Origin: Blasia pusilla
Taxonomy: Eukaryota > Marchantiophyta > Marchantiopsida > Blasiales
NCBI GenBank assembly: GCA_050084515.1
Contig: CM114275.1
Span: forward strand, 12,896,001-12,960,000
Reading direction: 5' to 3'
DNA length: 64,000 nucleotides
Within the stretch, counting starts at the first letter, position 1. Every line of letters starts with the position of its first letter. The notes under the pieces were generated by a model. It ran no database searches. It was not told the origin of the DNA and worked only from the letters and a program-made list of their open reading frames with translations. Position numbers and translations under genes: made by a program. Positions 1-12,555 of the stretch are shown piece after piece.

Positions 1-398
1 TTGGCTTTCTGCGGATCGAGTCAAGATCGCATGCATGGCGATGGACAATCCGGGCTTGTGAAAGGGGGAACCGAGAGATCGTAGGAGTTTGGAGCTGTAT
101 CCTTCGCATCCTGTCCCCTCCCGCCAACGGATGTGAGTGAGTGAGCACAAGGCACAGCGGCATCTTCCGGATAGCAGTAGGATATCGAGCCGCATGCACA
201 CACGACTAATTTGAAGGAGTCGGAGATACGATTTTCCAGGCAGAAAGCTGGCTGCGTCACCCCCCTGTGTTCCGGAAATTCGGGCGCGGGCTCGATCGAG
301 TGCATCCTCATTCGCGTGGTGCAATGCCATGGAACGCAATCAATCAAAGGTGAGGACCCGGTCTCACAATGCGACCCGCAACTTGTATTGTCATGAGT

Positions 399-433
399 GG
401 CCACGCCACGCCACGCCACGCCACGCCACGCCG
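399..433. repeat. CCACG pentanucleotide microsatellite
   Basis: About six perfect CCACG units in a row. No gene is recognisable in the surrounding 1 kb. Long ORFs on both strands cross the tract but have no recognisable domain and look like chance readings of GC-rich DNA. Confidence 0.85.
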
Positions 434-716
434 CGCAAAATTTTCGGTTCGACCTCCGTCCTGACCCGCCCGAGTTGAAAGGCTGTGTGTAGCCCATGCG
501 GATGTAGGGCCAAAAGCGCCCGCCCCCGCTCTGTCGTCGATGGCCGAGATTGCAACGAAGAAAGCTTCGGTGATGGATGGGCAGCTCCGCCTTTTCCAAA
601 TCGCTAGCTATTTATACCTTTTACTTACAGATATTTGCATGCGATCGGATGCAAGCGATAATTTGGAGCCTTCTCAGGATGCTTCCAATGATGCGAGAGA
701 ATATCGATTCATCGCT

Positions 717-745
717 TTCGCGAACGCGAACGCGAACGCGCTCGC
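717..745. repeat. GCGAAC hexamer repeat
   Basis: Three to four tandem GCGAAC units followed by an inverted CGCTCGCG, inside otherwise unassigned sequence. The stretch 750-1,390 holds nothing I can assign and becomes AT-rich after 1,000. Confidence 0.7.
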
Positions 746-1394
746 GACTGCCTCTTCTCGGAAGAGCACGGCAACTGAAAAGTGGAGGTGTGGAGACACG
801 TGCCATCATTGGTACTTTCTCGCGGCGGATGTTTTCTTTATCTCTTCTCATCCGGAGTTGCCGACTTTCTTTCTGCTCGAACAATTAATTGCCTCATCTC
901 CGCAGCCCCGTGGCGGCATTTCCACGACCGTTGGTACGACTCACGGAAAGTGTGATTCGTTCCCGTCTGAATAGGTGTACTGAGTACGACTCTAACCATT
1001 TTAGGATCGCTTCAAAATATTATCATATTAAGTGAATACTACCGGGAGCCCGTTGAAGTGGAAGGAATAAATAATGTTGGGTGCATAAATATTTTTTTAA
1101 GTATTGATACAAATTATAATTATGGACTATCTTCTCGCATATTTTGTAATGAACTTCGTGAATTTTAGTACTACTTTTGGAAGAGACGGGAGGTCGATCT
1201 AATCTAAGTAGGTCATGGTCCCGTAACCCGGAAGAGCAATTTTCCCTTCGTTGGCCTCATTTTCAAGTCTCATAAGTTCATTATTGTTAAAAAGTTGACT
1301 TTTTTATTTTTGGAAAGTGATCTATAACATAACTCCCTTTGCAAGAGGCGGCACAGCTCTAATGCTCCTTGCCTTGTTTAGTGACTTGCAAAGT

Positions 1395-1925
1395 TGCACA
1401 CGGAAAGATTTCATGTCCGTGGACTTATGTTCATCCCTAGGACGGACATGTGCGTGTGGGCCCGGGTACTCACACTCGAGCCTACCCCCTAGCCCACCGA
1501 GCCCATAACGTAAACATGTGCTTCGTACGTAGCCCACATCAGCTCGCGAGGCGGGTTGGGCATGCACTGGACTCAAGGCCCGCACACATCCTAGGAGCCC
1601 CTGCGCGGGCATGAGCTCGGCTTGCGGGCGTTGTGCAAGCCCAACGCACGCCTTGAGCCCACCATGTGTGGATCTGGCTGCGGGCCTTGAGGAGGCCTTC
1701 ACCCGGCGACCCGCCTTGCCGCGGCCTAGTGCAGGCTCATACGGTGCGCCCGTGGAATTGGCAAGGGCTCATATCCCGCACACCCGTTTGGTCTCTTCCC
1801 TTCCAATCCCGTACTCAAGCCTGTGAGGGCCACTAAGGTGCCAAAAAAACCCATGCAGGGGACCCATCGGGCATGTTTGTGGACATGTCCAAACTTGTTT
1901 GGACACGTTTGTCCCATGGACAGAC
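1395..1925 (+). repeat. GC-rich dispersed repeat, copy 1
   Basis: A GC-rich block rich in GGCCCGC and GCCCGC words. It begins near the motif GTCCGTGGACTTAT (1,414) and ends near a run of TTTGTGGACATGTCC-like sequence (1,874). The same start motif recurs near 23,150, 30,740 and 31,257, and in inverse orientation near 16,260, so this is a repeat family and not a gene. Both-strand ORFs in it are composition artefacts. The AT-rich stretch 1,930-2,638 shows nothing recognisable. Confidence 0.6.
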
Positions 1926-2638
1926 TTGTCCGTTTCCGTGCAACCTTGGTAACTTCACCCTCTCACCATGAGAAATTTTTATGTGAAATTTGTTGAGAAA
2001 TTTTGTAAGGTGAAACAACAAATAAATATCTTCAATTTCCTATGCCCATGACTTCGGGTGCGGACGAATTTCCCATTTGATTGGACAAAAAATTCCCCAT
2101 CCCCCCCTATTTGGTGGTTTGAGAGAAACACATGTCTCAAGAATATTTTCCCTCCAAAACATTAATTCCCTATATTATATATCTATTCTTTGAGAAAAGT
2201 ATCACCTAACCTAATTCTTGGATCCTTATTAGTATGGATCACTCTAATTAGTAATACACGCTAATTATGGAAAGAATTCTAGTAATTTAAGAGGGGGAGA
2301 GAATTAAGCTAGGCCATGAAAGAAAAATTTAAGAGATGGATGGATTTAAGTTGAATTGAAGACTTAGAAAAAGATTTATAATTCAAGAAAATTGAAGGAA
2401 ACCATATAGGGATACTGATGGTTGAGTAGCCTCCAACCACTACATCTTGATATATGAATTTCTAGCTTCATGTACTTAGTTTTGATAAGAAAGAAAGAGA
2501 TGGGAGAAAGCCTAGGGGAAGGGAAAATATATATTGTGATTTCTCTTTTTTGTATCCATCATATTTAATTTTTCATGGATATCTTAGCATGTTAAGACTA
2601 AATATGTTGAATTGATGGCCACACACTATATCTCACAC

Positions 2639-3175
2639 TTATCATAGTAGATGAGATGTAGGGCAAGAGGGCCTTGGAGGGCTCTCGTACTTCCCTATTT
2701 TTAGATGTCATATATGACGTGCTCTTAGAAAATGACCTACGAGTGTAGGTCATCCTTCTCTTTATGACAAGTGGTAAACTTGGAGAGGTTGGCCTTCTCA
2801 TCTTTTGTGTGGACCCACTTGGGCCCATAGGGTTCGAGGGTTAGTTGGCAGTTAAGTAGTAGTTGGTCTTATGAGAGGCCCATTTGTGTAGTTGTTAGGG
2901 AGTTAGTATATTTTGCTCTAGGTCATTGTTGACATGTTAAGAGGAGGTTACTTCCTTAGATTAAACCCATGTTGGGATTGGTGATACAATGCAACTTGCA
3001 CGTATTTAACGTGGATTTCCTCTCGACGAGTGGGCTAGGATTGATCAAAGACCATACAAATTGATAGTTTATTGCAGACTATCTCTTACTCCTACCATAG
3101 TGTGTATCATTGAGTGGATGCATGGATGAGGCATAGTTGATTTCAAATTTCATCAACATCATACTATGTGAAAAT
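2639..3175 (+). repeat. 5' LTR of the gypsy element
   Basis: Collinear with 14,034-14,625. Shared blocks include GTAGATGAGA, AGTAGTAGTTGGTCTTATGA, GTTAGGGAGTT and TGTGTATCATTGAGTGGATG. Compared with the 3' copy it lacks about 75 bp (the counterpart of 14,350-14,425), and its 5' border is not clear. The 3' copy seems to extend about 115 bp further upstream. Confidence 0.75.
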
Positions 3176-5099
3176 CTTCTTTAGATGCGTTTAAATCTAA
3201 GGAAGATACACACTACTTCTCAACAATAGAAGAAAGTGAGATTGAATTTCAAGTATAGATCTAGAGCAAAAATGAGGTGTAGTGGGTTTGCACAAGATGC
3301 AAGTTAGGATATCTTGACCGTGTGGGAGTAATTGAAAAGTGGACTAGAAACAGAGTTCTTCTGAGGGGCATTCAAAATAGAATCTCCACAATTGTATAGA
3401 TTCCTTGAATAGAGTGGGTCACTGATAAGGAAAGCATGGGAGAGCGGGGATGTAGTTGCTTCATGACGCATCAGAACGTAAGTTTTAATTGCCCTCGTTT
3501 GGAGAGGTGAGAAGAAGCGTGAAGGAGAGCTTCTCACTCTATCAGAACTCAAGTTCCAATACCCCTTGTTGGTGGACGTGGTTCAAGGAAGGAAAGGAAG
3601 GTGCTATGTGGTGTAGCTTTCCTTCTATGAGAGGTTGAATAGGTTGGGATGCCACTAGTATAGAGGAACTAGTGCCATTTTTTTGGACCCGTTACTAGAG
3701 CAAATATGAAGTTGCTATCTACAATTTTTAAAGCTAGTGGAGTGGAGGAAAGGCATGGAAACTTAAGTTGCGATTCAAGTATGTGAATCTTCCATGAGGC
3801 CGTCTAAGAAGAGGGCGGAGAGAGAGGGAATTGGAAGTGAAGTTCCAACTCAGCAACAGTTGAGCGACCACATCCCTCGATTGTGTGAAGGTCGTCTCTA
3901 GGGCATGATGTGGCATGATGCGACGCAATGGGGTTGCACATGACAAGGGATTTGCAAAGGTTTTTAGAACTCAAGTTCCAATTCCAACGTTGTTGAGCCT
4001 AGGCGTTGTGGAACTACACGGTGATCATCTCGATGGCAGGGCGGGGGTGACAAGGAAACAAAGGAGATTGGAACTTAAGTTCCAATTTAGTCATAGTATA
4101 TGTTTAGTGGTGTTACCAGCACACCACAAGGAAGTGATCGATGTTTATGACGATGTTTGAGGGGTGATTTTAGGATGATAATGGAGAACTAGGTAACAAA
4201 TTTTATTCTTAGCATGTTGGTGAGTGTGCGGCACTATGTACCACAACTATTGTAGGAAACTTTGGTGGAATGGATTCATACCACACTAGTTGAGGGTGAC
4301 TAAGTGTGCTAACTATTTGCTTGAGTGATAGTCTCAAGTGAGATAGGTGGAGACGTTTCAAAGTTTGGGAATTGTCTAGGGTAGATTTAGTCGTTTAGGA
4401 GTGAACCACACAAGTTTCAATTTTCACCATAGCATAGTGTGGTAGTCGTAGGAATGGCGTAGGATTTATAGTGAGTGGGGCTATGTATCAAGGAGCCGCC
4501 TGAACCGCTAGTTGTATTTGCTCCAAAGGGGACGCTAGCAAATTCTAAGTTACCCGAGAGGCCACGAAGTGTCACGAGTGTTGCCACACCATTTTTATGG
4601 GAGATGGATGATTGCAATACCTATGGATCTATGAGGAGACTCTGAAAATTCTCAAGTATGGTGGAAATCATCAAGTTGGTTAATTTTATGGTTAATCACA
4701 TTCACTTAGGGTATGATAAAGCCACGGGTAGTTCAAGTTAAGTATGCAATGCTAGATTGCAAGCTACGGAAGAGAGTGCAAGATATAACTCTCTACTTAA
4801 TATGTATTTTTGTTGGCGGAGCATATTGAGCTCAACATACTTAAGGAAAGATTGTTGACGATAAGTGCATCATCCTATAGGGAGACACATGTGTGATAGT
4901 GTCTCCATCAGTGTTGTAGCGCACTTTTTGAGATCAAGCCATGGGATCGATGGCTACGGGAGGATACCTCAAGCCAAGACCACACCTAGTATAGTCTTAC
5001 GCTGGGTAGTAGGGCTTAGGTTTCTCTTGTTGAATATGTGGAGGATCATACCACCAACATGATTTTTGACAGTAGAGTGGAGTGTAGGTGGCACCCTGA
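3176..5099 (+). other. Gypsy untranslated leader with GAACTYAAGTTCC repeats
   Basis: No ORF of note. A near-palindromic motif of the form GAACTYAAGTTCC recurs at about 3,474, 3,545, 3,758, 3,836, 3,967 and 4,071. These may be remnants of tandem leader repeats. The stretch 4,100-5,099 shows no recognisable domain. Confidence 0.45.
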
Positions 5100-5430
5100 G
5101 CTGTACATGAAGTGACCTAGGGGAGGCCATCCTTGCCTTAGCTAGTGTGATCATTGCCAAAGATATGGCCACATATGAGAGATGTTTCGAGCTCTACCCC
5201 AAGTTGTGCCTAAATGGGGATCAAGGACGTGGTGGAGGCAAGATCCCACCATCTACCAAAGCGAGTGGAGGACTTGCATTAGAGGCATCATGGTGAGGAT
5301 TTCTCAGTTGGAGCAACTCTTGTACGCTATGAAAACCCAACATGCATCTATATCAGGTGGAGGAGATGCGTTAATCTTCCTAGGCCCAAGATATGGCAAG
5401 AGATCTAGAAGGTCTGAGATTTCTTTATAA
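5100..5430 (+). pseudogene. Gypsy gag remnant: zinc knuckle and coiled segment
   Basis: Around 5,139-5,175 one frame reads CDHCQRYGH followed by a stop and a Phe where the final Cys of a CCHC knuckle (C-x2-C-x4-H-x4-C) is expected. This is a nucleic-acid-binding nucleocapsid motif with the last ligand lost. Downstream, an open stretch (5,182-5,427) includes SQLEQLLYAMKT, a short helical segment. A related knuckle-then-QLE arrangement occurs on the reverse strand at 20,980-21,770, which supports the same retrotransposon family. No intact start or full-length gag remains. The stretch 5,430-7,000 probably continues gag and protease but is too decayed for me to identify. Confidence 0.5.
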
Positions 5431-7449
5431 CATCCCATAAGTGGATGTAGATGCAGTAGTTACGAGAGGTGAGGTGAGAGCTTCTGAGCCACATGCAAGG
5501 ATCAAATGTAGCATTGGATCCCAAGAGGGGGAAATCTAGTAGGCAAGCTAGATTCCCTTGGTCATTCATGTTGTCAAAGGCTCTTTGGACCCCATTGATG
5601 GTCCCTCGACACCCTTTGAGGAGTGTTCTTGTCATAGATTCTACTGCAGTTAGGTATAGAAGCGGATGAGGCAAGTACGTCTACCTTGCCTATGCAACAT
5701 TCAACATGTACCAGCATTGGCATGTTTTGAGAGGTGGTGATGACTTTTTGCGGAGTCCCAACATTTAGGGCTAGGAGCTTGGTAATATGTGGAGGTTGAC
5801 CAATTGAGGTTTTTGGGTTGGCGGCGAAGCTTTGTGAGAGCAATGATATTGGTTCTTCTAGTGCTGAGATTTGCACATGAGATGTGGTAGACATATCCTT
5901 GGAGCAGGTGCTCGAGACGAGGTCCACATGGAGTTAGCATGCAACATTCACTAGACTGGCAGAATTGCTAGCTAGACCAGCAATAGAGCGGTCAGCTATC
6001 TCACAAAGACTTGTTATATTGGACAATCGAGATGGAGTATTCCAGTTGGTTGGTTCATCCGGAGTCGTATATTGACCAGAACGTGTTCTTCTTGATTCAA
6101 AAGCAACCCTTATGTTAGAGAAGGGGGCATACGTAGCGATGGGTTTGCAGAAATTTCAGTCCTCCTCCATCACTCCTCGTCCTTTCTAGATTTAGACTTC
6201 ATTGGGAGGCAAATCCCTAACAAAGTACATGACTTGCAATGAGATTGCACTGAGGATTCGGCCCAATATCCAAGTGATAATGCAATGGTGTGAACACAAG
6301 AAATGGTGAGGTTGGCTAAGTCCTACGATGTTTTGGTAGTGCTATCGTATTGTATCCCCTAGGGGTCACACTTGACTTTTGGGAGGAGACAACCTTCTAT
6401 TGACCATATTGGTAGTCATGTGAAAGAAAAACCTCGTCAACTATCCGTGCGATATGCAGGGAGACTTGATAGTTTGATCACTCTGATGGTCGACCACAGT
6501 AGTTGTAGCTTATTATGGCACACTTTGTTGGCCTAGAGATTTAGTGGAGAGAAATGTCCATGTAGAGAATAGTCTTGATGAGTGGCATGGATGGCGAGTG
6601 TGATTATATCTATCAACAACACTTGATCAATATCGTGGGGGACGAGGATTGATTTGTAAAGGAGTGCAAACAAGCTCAAGCTCATGAGAAAGATGGGACA
6701 AAGTTACCACATGCTCCAAGAAGGGAGACATTGACACCTTTGGACACCACACTCATTTTCTGGCAATATCTCGAGGAGGATGTATGTATACTAGATCTCT
6801 TTGGAGGGATTAGTACTACTTTGGCTCCATTTTTGCACGCTCCAGTTTGAGTACAACAATACTTGTATGTTGAGAGGGATGAGACTCCATGTTAAGTCTC
6901 ATTGCACCATGTGTCAAGACTAGGCTAGTAGTATCATTTATTGCGAGTTTCTACAATCAAGGGATATTAGTACATGTTATCGACTGACATTTTGTAGTTG
7001 GGGGTGCTGGGTCTGAATGGGGTTAGTCCAATATATTTGGTGGTGGGAGGATGGCCATATAAAGATCATTCTTCATGGGGTCAAGTGCTTGGTTTGTAGG
7101 ACCATGTCATGGTAGGTTGGCCATGTTTTGGGAGATGTTTGGGGTTCTTCGACACTTGAAGACTATCCAAAGACTTTTTCCAACCTACATTTTGGAGAAT
7201 GTCCCATTGTTGGATGACACTCTAGCGCAAGTGATCACGAGTGTCGATCAGGTGCAGCTATGGATAAGACCGGAAATGATGTTAGATGCGGCGAATGTTA
7301 AATTGCACTTACATTGTTCATGATTATGTTGGAAGAACCTTTTACCACCCAAGTTATTGAGGCGGGCTTATGATGGGGTTAAGAGACCATCGCTACTTAC
7401 AATGGATGCAATCTCAGATCCAGGGAAACAATCTCAAGTTGTTATTCTT

Positions 7450-8430
7450 GTTGATGTACCATTGTTGGAAATGGCCAATTGTGTGGGCAAGAAGAAGACA
7501 ATGTTACCTTTATTGGTGAGTTTTCCATCATCTCATGTTGCCTATATGGGTTGAGGACAAGGAGAAGACAACATTTTCAGGGATATATCCTTTCATGAAG
7601 AATTTTTTGTTTGTACCAGTAGCGATCCTTATCATTTGGGTGGAATAACGCCCTTGTGGGTTCTTAGTGAGTTATGGATAGGATTTTAGCTGGTTTGGAT
7701 TTTGAAAGATCTTCCATAGAAGACATGATTATCTTAAATGCCACAATTGAAGAGAATGAGAGACATCTAGAAGAGATGTTTTGACGATTGCAGTTACATG
7801 GACTAAAGTTATATCCAGGCAAGTGTAGGTTCTTTCATGACTAGATCTTAGACACACTATTTATCCAAGGGGTATTGGAGTTCAACAGATGAGGGTGGAG
7901 TCCATAGCACACTTTCCTTGCCCCATAGATGTGAGTCGAATTTGAGCTTCCATGGGATTGGCAAACTATTATCAAGAGTATGTGAATGGCTTTAGTGTGA
8001 TTGCGAAGGCACTAGGTTTGTTAACTAGACTTGTCAATAACTAAGAGTAGTTTTTGTCAAGGTTTTTGGAATGATCAGGAGCAAACATCTTAGGAGCTCA
8101 AGAATAGGTTGACGTCCTCGCCCGTTTTTCGGACACCTATGTGTGTTTGTCTTTTCTAGTTACATACGGACTGAAGTATGTTTTATGAAGTGGAGTGCTT
8201 AGTTGCAGTATGGACAGTAGCCCATTTTAGATGTTTTTTTCCGAGAACCCTTTCATACTCATCAATGAACATTAGCCACTTATTGAAAAATGGTTGATGG
8301 AGTTTGACAAGCGTACAAGGAAGCTTGCTAGATGGGCACTCTTGCTATAGGAGTATGATTTTTAGGTTTTCCATCACTTTCTACATCTGAACTAGGATGC
8401 GGACGGGTTGATCGAGCCAAAACCCATGCA
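7450..8430 (+). pseudogene. Gypsy reverse transcriptase and RNase H remnant
   Basis: Frames across this stretch, interrupted by stops and frameshifts, follow the Ty3/gypsy RT order. VEDKEKTTFSG (about 7,550) matches the segment before the catalytic palm. EDMIILNATIEENERHLEE (about 7,720) sits where YxDDILIYS..EEH..HL is expected, with the first catalytic residues degraded. GLKLYPGKCRFFHD follows, then a match to the LGLANYY segment near 7,960. RNase H is marked by ARWALLL-stop-EYDF (about 8,330) and a terminal DADGLIE (about 8,400), matching the DADALSR end of the family. The enzyme would copy element RNA into DNA in cytoplasmic particles; this copy cannot. Confidence 0.7.
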
Positions 8431-8707
8431 TGAGCCAAAGCCATGCTAATGGAGGGCAGGGTTGGCACGCATCTTCCTACGGGTGTTTTTTGACTACATA
8501 CGTCAGATCAACATAAGGCATCTTCTCCAAGAGGGAGGTTGGATAGCGAGACCTCAGATCTGAATATTAGTGAGCAGTCGACAAGGACTCAAGTCATCCA
8601 TGGTGATGAGATATCTCTAAGTACCTGCGCACTTATGCCTTTGCGAGCAGGTTGGGTTCTAGAGAGTGGGATTGATTTCTACATCAAGCACTAGAAGAAA
8701 AGTATAG

Positions 8708-8885
8708 TTTTTATGACTTGACTAAGAATGACTTATTCATAAAATGACTGAAAGTATGACTTTATTGGTTTAATCATTTTGTATGACTTGGAAAAGAAAA
8801 TCAGTCATAACGTAATGACTCTTATAGTATTAGATATGACTCAGTCATGTACAAGTCATATCTAGTGACTGGTTTAGTAATGTAA
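8708..8885. repeat. Left subterminal ATGACT array of the CACTA element
   Basis: About ten copies of ATGACT or AGTCAT in under 200 bp, in both orientations. CACTA transposases bind short repeats of this kind near each terminus. The exact binding unit here is inferred. Confidence 0.75.
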
Positions 8886-8889
8886 ATCA

Positions 8890-10161
8890 CTTTTTTCACA
8901 CATGTGTATTAGAAAACATAATTTGGTGAATATTAAATAAATAAATATTCATATTACCAAAAAAGGACATCAAAATCTGAAATTAAACAAACAATGAAAT
9001 ATGGATTCCTTGGATGATGAATGAATCCATACTTTGTTGTAATTTTTCTATCATTTAACATGATATCAAGTATATGGAATAATTTCAATATATTGCAATA
9101 ATTTAACATTGTTTAATCTAGTTAAACAATTAAACAATGGGATTTAAACTACTAAACACCATAGCCATATTATCATTATTTATCATCATTATTTTTCAAT
9201 ATGGATTTTTTCAAGAATTTCTTTTGCCCTACTTATGTTATGTTTAAGGTAATATTTTCTTCCAAATATGAGATTTATTAGTTTCATAAAATTTGGATTT
9301 TTTTTCTTTTAATCTCTAAATCTTAGAGGAGAGGTTGAAAAAGGGTTGTGCCTGAACAAAGAGCAAGGGTCGTAACACACCAAGATTTAGGGCGTAAGAC
9401 AAACGGCGTCAATTTGAAAGTGCTCGTAGAAACAAGAGCGCCAAGCATGAGAAGAAGGGTCGCTAGGGAGCTCGGATTTAGGGCATGCCCCACACCTAGA
9501 GTCGAGCCTGGAGTTTGTTGTTAGGAGATTGGACATGCACGCATTTCTTCTTGAGGCTCCCCTTGGCTTTGTAGCTTGCATGTACCCTTGCTCTTCTAGT
9601 GCCGAAAGATCAAGAACCAACTTGCGACGGGAAATGTAGGGAGAGGAGGAAGGATTATCAAAGGATGCAAATTTGATGTATGGATGACAAGAGCCAATAG
9701 AGTGCAGTTCTCACTTGCGGAGTCTTCGAATGGCCGATCCAACGCGTGTAGTAGGCTCTTGTTGAAGATCGTATTGTGCATTGTCACGGTTGTCTACTTG
9801 AGTGTGCCATTTTTCGCCGAGTGTACTTGCTATTTTTTTCCAAGTGCAGTTATTTGCCGAACCTTGCCTTGCCATAGAGGAAAATGTCACTGTCGAGTTT
9901 ACACAACACTGCGTATCCGCTATTACTCCCAAGGTGAGATAAAGAGCTTTAACGGTGAGAGCTTCATTCTCAAACTTTCCCCGTTCCGAGCCGCTGCAGC
10001 AATATGTAGATAGTTGTGGTTTTTCCATGGCAGTCATACTTGTCGATTTCTAGTTTGGTGCTCGTTTATTTTTTTCCACTTACTATTAGTATTTTTCAAA
10101 TTCATGTACTTACTCAATATTGGCCGTTTTGTTATTTCTCCTTTCCGCGTCCTTCTATTTA

Positions 10162-10200
<39 letters not shown>

Positions 10201-11845
10201 GATTACATCTTCCAAACTATACTACGGATCTCAAATCGCAACTACCAGATTCCAAATTTTTGCAGAGATCAATTTACTCACTTCAACTGTAATTGTGTAC
10301 CGAGCGATTTTTTTCAGTGCGGGGAATTTATGAGGGAAGTTCTAGCAGAAAAAAACATCCAAAAATACGCAAAGTTTACTTTGGTACTCCTTCCATCTTG
10401 GCAATGTGATCGATTTCCTCATTGAAACTGCATTGAAGTACAACTTAGATTTATTCAACAACTGCAGTATTATTTTACTGGTCGGTTAAGCTTTGGCTCG
10501 CTTAAGTTCGTTAAGGACTCGATTTTTCAACTTTGTGGGTGTAAGAGTTAGGAAGCTCATTCTTGATTCTTGAGCTCCAGCTACTGCTTCATTTCACTGA
10601 CTCTCGTCGATCATCTCGCTTTTCGAGATGGCTAGATCTTCTTGCTTTGATTCCTACAATTGGTGTCCTGTTGTAGGCTTGTAGCACCAGATCAAGGCTG
10701 AAAGTTCCCAACTAGTGCTCGATTTTCTTCACTTTTTCAAAAGGTGTAAGACTCGAGCCCTTGGGCTCAAATGGATGGGCTTTAGGGGTAGGGGTTAGGC
10801 TTTAGAGTCAGCTGGTGAACAACCCATGTAGGATTGAAATATGATCTTGGAAATATGATTACGATTCAATTTTGGCTCTTCAGATGTTGTCCTACGTGCA
10901 TTCAACTGGAAATCACACTCTTAGCTTCTCACAACTATCGATGTGTACTTGTAGCTACAAGACCTATATCAAGCATGGTGTGAGATTTAACCGCTTAGTG
11001 CTAAAACTCTGAGAATGGAGGAGGAGAAGGAGACTGCAAGATTGTGCTTGGATTCTGAAGATAGAATCATGAATATGGAATGGTTTATTAGAGGAAACCA
11101 TTCCATGCTAATTCTAGTGGTGATTAGAATGCAGTCACTTGGTAAGCCATGCAAGTCTGATGACATCTCCCTTGCTTTTTTACAGATGTGGATCTCAAAA
11201 ATCCATGAAGAATGCAGAGTCTTCTCACCACACCGAAAGGTAAGTGAGGATTGTTGAGACACTCTTTAATTTGATCATACTTCTTCTGTGGGGAGCTACA
11301 TATTTGGCAAAAGTATCGAAATAGATGATTCATGCTTGTAGTTCCTTCTGAGGTCTGGTTCTAAGATTATCTGCTTGGGCTTTTCTCATGAGGACTCTCC
11401 GTAACACAACTTCTAGTGACGGCAGGATGAAAGGCATCCCATTCGATTTTTGACACGAGAAATTAAGTGAAAAGCAAATGATTACAGGCCGATTACTTAA
11501 ATCAAATTTCCAAAGGAGTTTGGGTAGTGAACTACTATCCAAGGGAGGATCATTATGAGAACCCTAACCCGACTGAATCTTCACATGCTTCATTTGTACT
11601 TTTGTAATTCTGACTATTGCACCCTGAACATCTCACTGTTGTAGGGAGATTTTAGAGACAAAAAAGACTAATATAATCAAAGTTCGATCTATGGCAATAA
11701 TAAAACCTCAATTTTATTATGAAATTTCTCACAATAATTGCAATGAGTTCTTTAAAATATAACTAACTTTGTCATTTATATGATTAAGAAATCGAGAAAA
11801 TAATCAAATCAGAAATTATATATGATTGATCCAATGATGAATATA
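8890..11845. other. CACTA internal region, no recognised gene
   Basis: Only short ORFs are present, the longest on either strand about 110 codons (9,684-10,037), with no recognisable transposase motif. Sequence at about 9,380-10,600 is less AT-rich than the element ends and holds a TC microsatellite, so it could be captured host DNA. A second cluster of overlapping ORFs lies at 10,987-11,333. I see no domain in any of them. Confidence 0.4.
10163..10200. repeat. TC dinucleotide microsatellite
   Basis: About 18 uninterrupted CT/TC units inside the CACTA body. Serine-leucine ORFs across it are artefacts of the repeat. Confidence 0.9.
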
Positions 11846-11849
11846 TCTA

Positions 11850-12522
11850 TTGCAGTGACCATAATACCAATACAGTCATTTAAGTGACTCATATCTCTAG
11901 TTGTTTATAATGACTAAGCTAGTTAAACCTAGTTATTTATAATAAACGTTAATGACTCAACCAGCCAATACATGACTCATATAGTCATTTTGAATGAGTC
12001 AGACTCGATAAGTTGAAATCATAGAATTATACGACCGGATGAGTCGTAGAATATGACTCATGCAGTTAAAGATTATGACACAGTCATTTCTACCACGTAT
12101 ATCAAGGACTAGAGATATTCTATTGATACGTGTTGTTGTATGATTGCTTCATGATAGTTTCCTTTCTTGTGTGGTGCCATATGGCCACATGTGATTTGTT
12201 ATTCAAATCCTACTCAAAATGCCATGTCATATAATAACATGGGAAGTGTAGTTATAATTGATTCATTTAAGACACGTGTCGTTCCTTGGTGACTATAATA
12301 TCATCTTCATGCCACGTTATACGCGGATGTGGCATAGTGATGTGGCATTGACACGTAGTACTTTAGTCATACATCAATGATTGAGTAATCAATAATTAGA
12401 GTTATTTACTGATCGGATAGCCCAATCATTTCCTGTAAATGACTTGGTTTATATGACTCTAATGATCATGAGTCATTCTTAGTCATTTACCACAAAAAAT
12501 GACTCTACCTAGTCATTTATTG
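11850..12522. repeat. Right subterminal ATGACT array of the CACTA element
   Basis: Many ATGACT/AGTCAT words over about 670 bp leading to the right terminus. It mirrors the left array but is longer and less dense. Confidence 0.7.
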
Positions 12523-12555
12523 GAGTTATAAAAACTAAGATTACCTCTAGTGAAG

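Larger units (their letters stand above)
8689..12552. mobile_element. Non-autonomous CACTA (En/Spm-type) DNA transposon
   Basis: The left end starts CACTAGAAGAAAAG and the right end reads CCTCTAGTG, so both termini carry the CACTA signature as inverted repeats; the similarity extends inward through TAGTTTTTAT. The 3 bp before (8,686-8,688) and after (12,553-12,555) are both AAG, the 3-bp target duplication typical of this superfamily. Beyond the termini, ATGACT and its complement AGTCAT are densely repeated at both ends (about ten in 8,708-8,880, many in 11,850-12,520), as expected for transposase-binding subterminal repeats. The 3,864-bp body has only short ORFs and no TNPD- or TNPA-like transposase that I recognise, so it probably depended on another copy. 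It interrupts the gypsy element. Confidence 0.9.

Noticed and set aside
21-599. 192-codon minus-strand ORF
   Set aside because: No domain, covers the CCACG microsatellite, and overlaps other long ORFs on the opposite strand.
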